A stretch of DNA of 64,000 nucleotides. It comes from Gerris lacustris. Taxonomy: Eukaryota; Arthropoda; Insecta; Hemiptera; Gerridae. The notes beneath the pieces were generated by a model. That model saw nothing but the letters and a program-made list of their open reading frames with translations. It was not told the DNA's origin and ran no database searches. A program made the translations under genes and the position numbers. Positions 23,773 through 36,300 of this stretch are shown here, in pieces (position 1 is the first letter of the stretch; each line of letters begins with the position of its first letter). The stretch is from NCBI GenBank assembly GCA_951217055.1, contig OX578283.1, positions 29,821,427 to 29,885,426 of the forward strand. Reading direction: 5' to 3'.

Positions 23773-26700
23773 TATATATACATAAGAATATATATAGTAG
23801 TATAAATATGTAAAAAGCATGTATAAAAAAAAGGTTGGGAAAACCGGGTAAAGTCTAGATTATATTATAGTACATTAGGTATAAAATGGTTTGTAATTCC
23901 CGAGGAATTTCATAAATGGGAAAAACCCCTAAGCTTAGGGGCTAGTTGCACAAGGTACATTGATGACAGGTTTTACAAACCCTGGATGACAAAATCTCGT
24001 CTATAATTTCTTTAACCCTCGCTCTATCTACTGGGCTCTTCTGTGAACATTCATAATACACTAGACAGCCAAGAGATAGCACTAAATATACTTAAATAAA
24101 TTTACACTGACATGGTACCATGTCACCAACAAGAAAAACTTGACGTAAATATACGCCCATAGGCCTTTTGCAAAGAAAATTAAAAACGTAAATTTACGCC
24201 CATAGGGCTTAAAGGGTAACAACATTTTCTGCCCCACACCCTCTTAATATTGGTTAACAATTCAAATTTTATCAGCTTCCCTTTAGATTTGTATATTTTA
24301 GAAGATCCTCTGTTTTAGAGATTCTTGTACTCATGTGTGTATAATTTTGTACTGGACATGTACTTTAGAGAAAATTTATCAATTGTTAAAGAGTGAAAAG
24401 GCTATACTATGAGTAAGAATAAGTATTACTGTCAAATGACAGAATGTGTTAAATATTTAAATTGAAAAATAAATAACGGAAGGATTTCTATTTTATTTTT
24501 ATTTTGTTATTGATTCTATCTATTGTGGAACCATTTTCTATATTACTTTTTTTTCTTTTAATACTTTTTATAATTCCATTTCCCTAAATTTCAAATTTTT
24601 TAAAAAAATGGATCGCAATTTATTAAGCTTTATAAAAAGATATATTTGTATTATTATTTATTTATTTTTTGTAATTATATCATACCATTTTTTAAAAATT
24701 ACTTTTTATTTATCGCAGTTATTTTTTATTTAAATTTATATTATTTTTGTTAAAATTAAGGTTTCGAATTGTAATATCATATATTATTATCTTTGGTTTA
24801 CTAACTGCGGATACTATTAATAAAAACATCTAAACTAATTTTGATGTGTAGATAAAGTTGCCACAAATTGTCATCTAAGATATTTTGAACACTAAACTGG
24901 TTGAAGGAGATTGACATAGACTGTGGTGAGCATACTCTCAGCTTGCCTAAAACAAGATTCTAAACAGCGTCATTCATATATGTGGTGTGGAACAACTTCT
25001 TTGATTGCTTGTATTCCATAGATGAGACATGTATCATATAGATTGTTTTAATTGGCCTTTCCCTTCTGCCTGTAATAATCTAATGTTTGATGTAAGGATG
25101 TCAAATTTACTATTATAAGTAGTGAGTAGATCATAAATTCTATTTTTGTCTAAATATCAGAAAATCTCTATCAATACCACTGACTTTTCATTATGACATA
25201 ATTTTGTGCTTAACTGATTATTAATCTTTTAAAAATAGAAGGTTTAACTATATTATATCCATTCTGTTCACTCCACATTTCTACTTAATTATAATATACC
25301 TTATATATTAAATTAAGATATTATTCTGATAATAATTTTGTAGAAGTAAAATTTTAATTATTTACACACCTGCTAAGTCTCAATTAAATTGCTAATAATA
25401 TTTTACTGTAATATTTTTAAATTTTATTTAATTAAGCAAGTTTATATTTTAATGATTATTTAATGTATTGATTATGTTAGTAGATATAACATTACATCTT
25501 GAGAACTGCTCTATGTTAGAGATATTTTTCTTAAATTGGATTGTTTCCTTCTAATTTATTTATTAAGTAATAAATTTATTTGAAATTATACTTTCAAATT
25601 TATTTCTTTAAAACTAACAGTTAACCAATAATTTATTTACTAACATGCAATTATTTGTGTATTTTACAATATCGGTAACTAATATTATCATTTATATGTT
25701 TTATCTCTATTAGAGTAATTATCATATGATTATGGCTCATTGTTTATTTTCCTTTTGTTATTTAAATTTATGTAAAATATTGTAAGTGGTAGCTATTATA
25801 TTAAATTAAAGATATTTTGTAATTATTGTAGTGATATAGAAAAAAGATAAACTCGAATAAAGTTGATTATGTTCCTTTTAAATAATTTCTTTTTTTTTTA
25901 AACACCTCAATTAATTACTCAAAATTATTTCTATTCCAATAAATCTACATACCGTAAAATCTCGCGTTTAATACGCAGGCTGAAATTTGATGAAAATTAA
26001 ATATTCGCGTATATTACGCACCCAACTTTTCCGTCAAATTTTAGAAAAAAATCACAAAAAATTTGTGTATAATACGCACCAAGTTAAAATAAATTAAATA
26101 ATTGTGCGCATTGTACATGTAATTTCAAATATTTATAGCTGTATATTTTTATTAAAGAAAAGCTTTTTCACAACAACTACTTGCCAACTATACATGAACA
26201 CGAGACTACAATAATTCCTTATAGTTAAGTTTAAAAAACTTTGCAACACACTAACAGAAAACTAGATTCTAATTTTAAGATACCTAATTATCCATAAATA
26301 AAATTATGTATAGGTATTCTTCCGAATTATTATCAATACAAGGAATAGAAGATATAAAGACATGTTGACAATTCGTTGAAGGCTGCCCTTGGAATTCAGT
26401 TGTTTGTAATCAAACCGCAGCGGTGCCCTCGTGTAAGATAAGAATAAAAATTATCTTCCATCTACTTTTATCAATTACCAAAATAAAATAACATAACTTT
26501 GATAATAAGTCTTTCAGTCTAAAAATAAAGTAGGGTCCAAAATAAATATGATAAGAAGATACATAAAATCAGTTTTTGTTAAAAAAAAAAAAAAAAGTAT
26601 ATTTATGTTCATGTTTTTTAATATGCAACAATGTGGGTGTTAAACAGGTTATAAACAGTGTTTATAACCTGCGATGTAGTAACCTTTTTGTAGTAAAATT

Positions 26701-27930
26701 TTCTTAAAATGTTACAGCCTGTTGGTTATTTTGCTGACCCTTTATTATTTTGCTGCGTGTTTTTTTCACATGTTACAAAAGAATCAAGAAAAATGACATT
26801 TTGCAGATTGAAAACAGTACAACAATGCTTAATTTTGCTGCCGTGAGTAGATAAAATATTTTATAAGTTACTTTGTGTAGGGAAGTATATTATATTCCAT
26901 AATAAAAAGGGTATTAAGCAGTCTCAAGCTATAGGAGGTGCCACATAAGAGTGGAACACTCGCCCTAAAATTCCTAACTCCTAGAGCAAATTAAACCAGG
27001 AAGGCAATCAATACCATTGTTCAGGGACAGGATGTTACACAAGGCATTGTCGGCACATAAGAGAGTGTCACCTGAAATGACAGAGGGACTATTTTGATTA
27101 GTGTTTGTACTATGTTAATAAATATAGTTTATACACCATCCCTACCAGTTTTATCAACAGTCAAGTTTCTACTTATAGAGGTAAAACCAAACCCAATTAT
27201 TAAAGGTGTAATACTGAGGTAAAGAAATATGTACAGAATAATTTTCTTTGTAAAGGTAAAATCACTTTTCAAAAGCAAGTGATAATTGTGAAAAAAATTG
27301 TGGTAGAGTAAATATATAATTATGTGAGTTACACCAATATTTATGTTATTCCTTGCTCAGTTTTATTGAGCTGATTAAAATTTTATTAGTTATATATGAT
27401 GCTCTATCATAAAATAAATCTAGTATCCAAGATACAAGATAATAGGAATTAATACAATAAAAAAGTTTACGAGAAAATTTGTCTCAGACTGATTTTGTAA
27501 GTAACGTTTAAAGACATTATTAATAATAAATAGGAATTTTAAAAATGGAAAGGTACAAATACCCTAAACATAAAAATATTATAAGAACAACCATCACAAA
27601 TTAATTTATTTTAATATTTATTAGACAACAATTATGAAATTACAAAATCACTACCAAGTCATTGAGCAGTTGAAAAATAAGTAAATTGTACCTTAATTTA
27701 ATAAACCAAGAAAGATAAAACAAAAAGATATAATTTTAAAATATATTCTGTTAAAATATTTTAAATAAAGCTAAAGTAAAAAAAAGTGTTTTTTAGAGGT
27801 GTATTTGATCTTAGATGATAATTTATTTTTAGGATAACTAATTTTTACTCAGCTGATGTCTGTTGAATTAAAATAGTAAGTAATTATCAACCATTTACTT
27901 TTAATTAAGATTTTTGGAATTTAATTATCG
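23773..27930. other. AT-rich intergenic DNA with small repeats
   Basis: No gene supported. Small repeats include two copies of 'tacgcccatagg' (about 24150-24212) and a block of 'taatacgcaccaa'-type repeats at 25960-26090 that looks like a decayed MITE. Confidence 0.55.
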
Positions 27931-28002
27931 ATGGTGAAAGTTGCCAACCTCCTATGTCAACCCTATATAGGGTTGACATAGGAGGTTGGCAATCTTCACC
28001 AT
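27931..28002. repeat. 72-bp near-perfect palindrome
   Basis: Arms of 36 bp centred on ccctatatag, with only two mismatched positions near the outer ends. On transcription either strand gives a very stable hairpin. No adjacent gene. Confidence 0.9.
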
Positions 28003-28899
28003 TGTTATACTAAATAAGAATTAAAAATTATTACAAATAAAAAATTATTGACTTTCAAAAACAGAATATGGAATATGATATGGGATGAAAGAATGATATG
28101 GTTATATTCCAATTAATAAATTGGAATCAGCAGTACATAAAAGGTACTCAGAAATATTCATGTACAGTTTGATTGATTTATTAGCTATAATAATTTGTAT
28201 GTATATGCATATATCTTTAATATATAAAAGGAGAAATCTCTGTACAAAAGGAAGTTTCTAAATTTCTCGCTAAAACTGAATCTAAACCGTGCCATCAATA
28301 CATCCCTATGTAGGGGACCGTGAGAGAAGAAATGAGCTCAAAATCAAGGGAAGGGGGTTGCTAAGATTTTTGCCATTCCTTTCAAGTGTCATGGATGCTC
28401 AGTCCCCATTTCTATTTTTTTTAAAGGGAACTTTTGCTTCAAATATTACATTAGGGCTACTAACAATTGACTGAGTTTCTTCAATGAAATTAAGGCCAAA
28501 AATTCAATGATAAATCAATTAATTATTTACAATTAACCAAACTGCTCAAAAACAAATCAATTCACATCACAATTCAACCACTAACGGTACCTTAAATAAG
28601 TGGCTAAAATTAGTCAAACACATAATTATAATCATTCCTAGGATAAAATCTATAGAAAGACATCTTAAATAAATGGATTATTTGTAAACAATGTATTTAT
28701 TGATTATATCAGCATTGAGAACTATAACTTGGAATTTTTATATAAAAAGAAACTTCAATATATGCAGAATCAAAAGAAAATAAAATTTGCCAACACAAAA
28801 TAAAGAAGCACTGAATCATTAATGGGAGTTAAAGCGCATTTCAGGTCAATGGTAGTCAAAAATCTCATTTTGTATACTCTAGACATACCTTGTTATCTT

Positions 28900-29621
28900 T
28901 GGGGGTTCCCAAACTTTTTTGGTGGCGTACCACTTAATATATCTTAACTTTTTCATGTACCAATGATGTTTATACAGGAACAACTAGGGCGTTTTTACAG
29001 AAGAAAGGGGGGTCCGGGGGCCTTCCCCCGGAAAAATTTTGACTTTTAAAGGTTCAAACACGTAGGGCTATTCTTTAACAAAAAGGGTAGGCATATATCA
29101 CATTTTTCTAAAAGCAATCATTTTTGTTGTACCAGACCAGAGTACTGTATCATTATTTGTTTACCTTCAATCACCTGGATAAAGAGTAGGTGTTTGAGGA
29201 TGATTGTTAAATTAAAAAGGACTAAATAAAAATTGAATTTTAAAAAAAAAAATCATGAAGGAACATCAAATTAGAACATAAAATCAAATGAATAGAATAT
29301 AGAATATTAATAAAAAAAATGTTAAAAAAAAACAAACCCATTCATAAAGAATACATTTCACATGGATAAACAGTGTGGTTAGGCAGGTTATTGGGATGGA
29401 TGTGCTTGCAATAATTGAATCAAACTAACAATGTCTAGCGTGATGGGGCTGAGTTTTAAACGCAAATCATCCTCAACGCAGGGCAGTCTGTTTCTACAGT
29501 CTGTATACTTGGTTTTCAGGTATACATATATAAGGGATGAATAAACTCCTTACAACCGCGAATATTTATGCGACACGTACCACTGGACACGATTCCGCGT
29601 ACCACAGTTTGGGAACTGCTG
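28900..29621. mobile_element. hAT-like non-autonomous element, diverged
   Basis: Ends gggggttcccaaactttttt and cagtttgggaactgctg are a typical 'ggttcccaaac' hAT-like terminal pair, with 'gtaccac' subterminal blocks at both ends. I could not identify an intact 8-bp duplication. Interior (about 720 bp) has no frame. Confidence 0.65.
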
Positions 29622-30472
29622 ATCTAGTGATTATGGTAAAACTGAAGTTAACTTCTTCAGAATCACTATATGGTGCCAGAATGCACATTCAGAAATATGC
29701 AGAGTAATGGTACATCTTAGAATGTGAACAGGCCTCAAGGCGCAAATGCTTATATTCATAAAAGTATGAGATTTAATGCAGCAGTGACCATCAACTCATA
29801 CCAAACTCCCGGGAATAATTTTTTCATCATGTTCCTGCACGGTATTATAATAATGTAAAGTAATAAACTTCTAAACTTTAGGAAAAATTTAAGTATAATA
29901 GAACTCATAAAAGTAAGGTTGTCTCTCTATATTTTTTAATCCCTATGAGATAATAGTTTTTAAAATAAGCACTGAAACCTCAAACAAAAAATTATATAAT
30001 TACGTCTTATTTTAAAAAATCTACAAGAGTCATAAATTAAACATTTACAACTTATTGTAATCTATTATTTACACATTTTACACCTATTTAAAACATCACA
30101 CAGCCGTTAAATAAATAAATAACACATTTACAAACAATAAAATGTTACAAATTTCCATAACTTATTCTACTAACTTAATCACATAACACAAGTTTTAAAC
30201 TTGATAAATATCTTATAACTTTTATTTTTAAATATTATTGGCCTATACTAAATTATTAAAGGATACAGGCCTGATTGACTCCGTTTATTACCTGATTATA
30301 ATAAGAATAAAATTAAAAAAATAAAAAACCTATTTTTGATACATCTAAATGTGGTTTGATGGAGTTTTAAAAGGAACTTAATCGTGCATAATATAAACAC
30401 AAAGAATCATTTTTATCGATTTACTTCTAAATCACAATAAGACAAATTTAAACAATATTAATCGTCATTACA

Positions 30473-30624
30473 GAGGAAGGGAAGATCATTAATAAAAAAT
30501 GGAACCAGTCCTGGGATTGGACCACAGATACCTGAGTTTAAGCTTTTTAAGGAATGACTATCGCATTGATCCGTGGCTTCTATTCTCGAATTTGGGTCCA
30601 TTTTTAAGTCTTTCTTCCTCCATC
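30473..30624 (-). repeat. Inverted-repeat element with tRNA-like centre
   Basis: Arms of about 25 bp (gaggaag...aaatgga and complement) enclose a minus-strand segment with a B-box-like gtggtccaatccc and an A-box-like stretch. The layout mimics the tRNA-hairpin retroposons, but the sequence differs, so it may be a second such family. Weak support. Confidence 0.4.
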
Positions 30625-30908
30625 ATTAGTTAAACATTAACCAATAATAATAAGGTTGAAACATGTCAGCATAAAATATCTGTTATTGTAATTTGGCTAT
30701 AAACCAATAAATAATGAAGCCTTGAGCCTTAATATACTGCTTTGAGCAATACATTGTTTTATTTTGTTATTTAGTTAGACTGAATAAACTATAATGTGGA
30801 ACCTTAAAATTAAAAATTTCCATTTAGTCCACAGCTTAAGGGTCTTGTAAACAAGCAATTTTTTACAGCAATAATGGCAAGGCTACATAGCTAAAAAAAA
30901 ACCAGTAA

Positions 30909-31065
30909 TATTGCCGGCAATTTGTTTGTATGGCCCGGCAATACATATATATTGCCAATACATATGTATGGCCCGGCAATACATATATATTGCCGGGCCA
31001 TAAGAATATATTGCCGGTAATGTTTTTGAGTTTTAAGCAATATAGCCCAGCCATTATTGCCGTAA
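30909..31065. repeat. Cluster of 'attgccgggccat' inverted repeats
   Basis: Several copies of ggcccggcaat and its complement alternate with atacatatatat. Positions 30969-31000 form a palindrome with 12-bp arms, and the outer attgccgg/ccggcaat motifs nest around it. No coding content. Confidence 0.75.
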
Positions 31066-32013
31066 AATGTTGTTCGTTTACAAACTTTTTAAATATCATT
31101 ATTTAAGAAAATGGAAGAAAGATATATGACAATTGCACTAATATATAATAAAAATTGAACAAGGCTAAGGATTTGAATTCAATTCTAGAACCTAAAATTC
31201 AACTTTCTTAAAGTAAAGGATTTTTTATTTTATTAGTCCATATGACTTTATGTAATAACTTTTTTATTCATTTCCCCCAATCTAAGTTTGCTTTTAAAAT
31301 TTGTTAATCCAACATGGAGTTTCAAAGACTGCTAGTTCTCACTTTTGTTATACATAATTTATAGTTCATAATCTGAAAATCCATATATTATATTTTAAAA
31401 TAACAGCAAAAAAGAGAAAAGAGGGAAATATTTACCAGGATGTTATAAATCTAATAATTCATAGGTTTTACTCTTAATTAAAAATGATATCCTGGATTTT
31501 TTTTTTTTTTTTTTTAATCTTGAAAGGTTTCAATCAAAACCATTTTAATTTTCAGGTCTTAAACATTTTTTAATTGCTTGGAGATACTTAATGGATAAAA
31601 ACTTAGTTCAAATAAAATATGGAATTCATTTCCGAATAAATTCTTGTAGAATATTAGTAGCTCGGCAAGCCCTCAAAATGAATAAAAAAAAATATATATA
31701 TATTAAATAATGATGTGAACTAGTAACCTAATAAATGTTAAATAAATAATTTATATAAATTAATAAGATTTATAAATATAATAAAAATAAATTATTTATA
31801 AAAAAAAAAAAAATTAAAATACAATATCTCACTCAAAATTTACAAGAAATTTTGTTTTATAAATATTAACGTGTTCTTAACAATCACGGTGACTTCTTAA
31901 AAATAATAACTTTAGTACATTATATCTATACAATAAAAATATATTTTCTATGTTTGTATAATTATTTATAATACATGGAATAGTGAATACTGTTTAATTC
32001 TAACTATATTATT

Positions 32014-33142
32014 ACACACTATAACTAGATATAATTAGAAAGAAAGACATTAATTCTTCTTTTTTATCAATAGACAAATTTATTATATAAATATATATAT
32101 ATTTTTTGTTAATAGATTATAAATATTAAATATAAAGTTATATGATTTTAAGTTTCAATTTATAATTTTATTTTTTATTTGGTTAATTAAGATTATTTAT
32201 TATAATTGGTCCTAAAACTTGAATTTAGTAATTATTTTATAATTGACAAATAATTAGTTCAAATTGAGATTAATATAATTTTGATTATCTATTAGACAAA
32301 ATTCTGCAGATTAAAAAGTCATAACAATTGAAACTAGCTCTATATTACTATTGGGACTATGCATGAATATAGACTGTGCATAATATGTAATATTATGGAC
32401 TATGCATGATAGATTATCCAATATGCTTAATTTACCATGCATTCTATCCCTCCCAATAAATTAATAGTGAAAATACATCACCACAAACTTCTTTCAAAGA
32501 GAATTTCAAACTAGAAAAATAAGATATATTTTACTAGTTTGAAATTCTCTTTGAAAGAAGTTTGAGGTAATGTATTTTCACTATTAATTTATTGGGAGGG
32601 ATAGAATGCATGGTAAATTAAGCATATTGGATAATCTATCATGCATAGTCCATAATATTACATAATATGCACAGTCTATATTCATGCATAGTCCATAATA
32701 TTACATATTATGCACAATTCATGCATAGTCCATAATATATCATGCTTAGTACATTATTTATAAAGTATACCAATAGTAATACAGAGCTAGTTTCAATTGG
32801 TATGACTATTTAATCTGCAGAATTTTGTCTAATAGATAATCAAAATTATATTAATCTCAATTTGAACTAATTTTTTGTCAATTATAAAATATTTACTAAA
32901 TTAAAATTTTAGGACCAATTATAAAAAATAATCTTACTAAACCAAATAAAAAATAAAATTATAAATTGAAACTTAAAATCGTATAACTTTATATTTAATA
33001 TTTATAATCTATTAGCAAAAAAAAATATATATATATTTATATAATAAATTTACTTGTATTTTTTTCATGTTTATTTATATTTGTCTATTGATAAAAAAGA
33101 AGAATTAATTTCTTTCTTTCTAATTATATCTAGTTATAGTGT
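32014..33142. repeat. 1.1-kb giant palindrome downstream of Wee1 copy B
   Basis: Arms 32014-32514 and 32534-33142 are near-identical inverted repeats around a 19-bp spacer. The right arm is longer through internal reiteration of 'atgcatagtccataatatt'. Outermost matched block is cacactataactag and its complement. No frame is present, so this is either a foldback element or a recent palindromic duplication. It lies 239 bp beyond the copy B stop codon, on its 3' side. Confidence 0.9.
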
Positions 33143-33275
33143 GGACTATGCATGGTAGATTATCCAATATGCTTAATTTATCAAACATTCTATCCCTCCC
33201 AATAAATTAATAGTGAAAATACATCACCTCAAACTTCTTTCAAAGAGAATTTCAAACTAGAAAAATATATCTTAA
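33143..33275. repeat. Third partial copy of the palindrome arm
   Basis: This is a direct copy of the left-arm interior at about 32398-32527 ('gactatgcatg', 'ccctcccaataaattaatag', 'ttctttcaaagagaatttc'). It abuts the palindrome and ends about 105 bp from the copy B stop codon. It suggests stepwise growth of the array. Confidence 0.85.
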
Positions 33276-33380
33276 TGACTTTTAAGGATTGGTTTTAATT
33301 TTGAATAATTAACTAAAGAAAAATATGATTAACTGGGTTGACTGAACCAAAATAAATATGAAAATAAACAAAAGTTGAAA

Positions 33381-36300
33381 TCAGTAAAAACTTAAAGTTT
33401 TAGCAGTTTTCTTAACGATAAGACGACTAGTGCTTCTGGTAAGACGTTCAGTTGACGTGACGGTAAGCTTGTTGTTACAATAATTGTTATTAGTATTGCT
33501 GCTGGTAGGTGTTCGCTTCTTGTATGTTGTCCTTACATCATTTGCATTTACAGTCTTACTTACTGTTTTAACTATGTCCTGTAACAGGTAAAACGATTAG
33601 TTGAATATTGTTGGAAAAAAGAAGAATTAGGTAAAGCATGTTCTGTTTCAATATAATTTTATAGATTATTTTCTACGGTGGGTGTATAGTCCAGGAGACA
33701 GTGTGCAAAAAAGTGTCTGACTAACATCAAGCTACAAAAAATAAAATTGACATTAGTTTGTCACTTGATAGGTTGGTAATTCAAATATTACTCCTAATCA
33801 AAGTAGTCACCTATCAAGTGGCAGACTAATATCAACTTGATTTTTAGTCTACTAACTAATTTTGTACTTGGGATCATGGAAATGACATTGTCCACCAAAA
33901 TTAGCAGACGGACATTAGCAGCTCTCTACAGTTTTCTTATTTTCAAATGCCTATTGCCAAGCTCTGTCCCGCAGACGACCTTACTCGACCACACAATCTT
34001 AAAAGGCACTAAAAGATTAACTTGTAAACAAAATTCTAGCTTAATAATTGATGAGATAATATATATATGCAAGAAAGTGCCTACGATAGCAAAGTTGAAA
34101 CTTTCACTGAATTGATTCTGACCAGAGTTCTAACCGTTAATCAGAGTTTTATTAAGAATATTAATTGAGAAAATAAACTTGAGTGAAATGTAACGACCAG
34201 TTCATCAATTTAAGAAACAATCTAACAAATCATGGACTAAACCTCAGAATTATACTGAAGAACTTAATGAATGAAGTTTTACAAAGGTAGACCAGATAGT
34301 CGTTGCTTTGAAACCAAAAAGCTAATTTATTGGACGTGTTAAGGAATTAAATTTATACATAATTGTATGGAAATCTAACATTGAGAAAATAAAATTTATG
34401 AATAGAACAATACATTACAAAATAAGAGACATGATAAAATATATTTGATTTGAAGTAGCATGTCTCTTGCTGTAAAGGGTACTAAGAAAAGCAATCCTAG
34501 AGAGGATAGAAATACACAGAAACATAAAAGAAAATCAGTAGCATGCCTTTAATGATAAGAGGCGAGAGTGGGGACTTATTTGTTATCATGAGAACAGCAT
34601 TGGGAGCCCCTACGTCTCCTGTGGGATTTCAATCTTTGTCTTAATTCCTATACACTGATTTTTAACTTTGATGTATTTTAACTAAAACATCTTACAGCTT
34701 TCTGTAATTAATTTATTTTGTCACCCACTGAAGATCACCTCTAGTGGTTAAAAGCTGGCTTTATACAATAGTTAATTAGTAGAGGGACGTAATTTCTTAA
34801 TTCTTTATCAAGTGACTCCACAGGTCATTTTTGAAGATTACATACATACAGCTGTTTGATAAGTGTCTTTCTGGTGATTGTTATATTATATTTTTAGATC
34901 GTTAATTATTGTTACCAGTTTTGTATTATGTTAATTTATTTATTTAAACATTTTAACTTTAATGGGTTATTTGGATGTCAGTATGTTAGATCAAGGTGAT
35001 ATTCTATTGTTTAACTTTTAAATTTAATAAAAAAATATTTTCTAGACCCTCTCTTATAGAGATAGTATTTTATATATTGACACAATGATGACCTATGTAA
35101 GTATATTTTATACTAATTGTATATCTTGAGGCTAAATTGAATATCAGTGGGATTAGAAGGAAATGTCAGTAGTTATAATGAATAATTACATTGAATTAAT
35201 GTTAATTTACGTTTGTTTGAATTTTAGAATTAAACAAGACTGAAGATGACCTTATTAAATGGTCGAAATGTTTCACAAATGAAATAGCAATTTTATTTAT
35301 TTTCTACTCCTATTAGCCATCATACCTCTCTTCCATTGATCTATAAGGGTGTATCAACTAATTAATATATAAAAAATTATATTGATTTCATTTTTTTATA
35401 ATATTTCCATATAATTTAACACGTTCTTGGTGACCCACGTTCCCGGAACGTGGTGCTGGTCGGGTCAATAGGGCACGTTCCTGGAACGTGCTCTCCCTAC
35501 ACTTCTACCTTATTTCTAATTCCTAGCCTCAGATTCTATTCTAGTTAGCCCTCTAGAGCACATCTCCACGGTTCTACCCCACTTTTCCGCTCTCGCCTAG
35601 CTTTTTCCGTTCTTTATTGTATGTGTATGTTCCGAAATTATTGATACCTATATATACCTCACAGCCACCAATCTCAGCCACACAATTAGTCGCACGCCAT
35701 GAACGTGTTAAATACTTACTGATAACTGGTGCTCAAGCAGTTGTATTTTTTGGTGGGCAGCCTTGAGTTCTCTTTCCTTAGTATGTTCGTCTCTACAGAT
35801 CTCATTTAGTAATTCACAGGCGGACGGTCTTTTCTTTGGATCCTCATCTATCATCCTCTGCAACAAATATAAACCAATTAGGGTGGCACATCACATAGCT
35901 TCCTCGCATCCTATCACATACTTTATTGATTTTATGCTTCTACAAGCAATTATTATCTAATTTATTTAATAGTTTCCCCCTGTTTTTTTTTAATACGTCA
36001 AAATTGTTTTGATTTTTACATGAATTAAAGTATTAAGCAAAAGTTAAAGAGCGCAGATGGTTGAAATTATTCTGGTGCTATCTGCGATCTACTTTTGACA
36101 AACCATCCAAATTTCATAAAAATCAGATGAGTACTTTTGAAAATATGGTGTAAATCAGGGGTTCCCAACGGGGTCCAGGTGGACCCCTTGGGGGTCTATG
36201 GAAATTTAAAAGGGGTCTATAGTATTCCAGGAGTCTATTGGGGGTCGTTGATAAATTTCAAAGGTTTGAGTATTGATTATTTCAAGTCTAAAAGAAAAAT

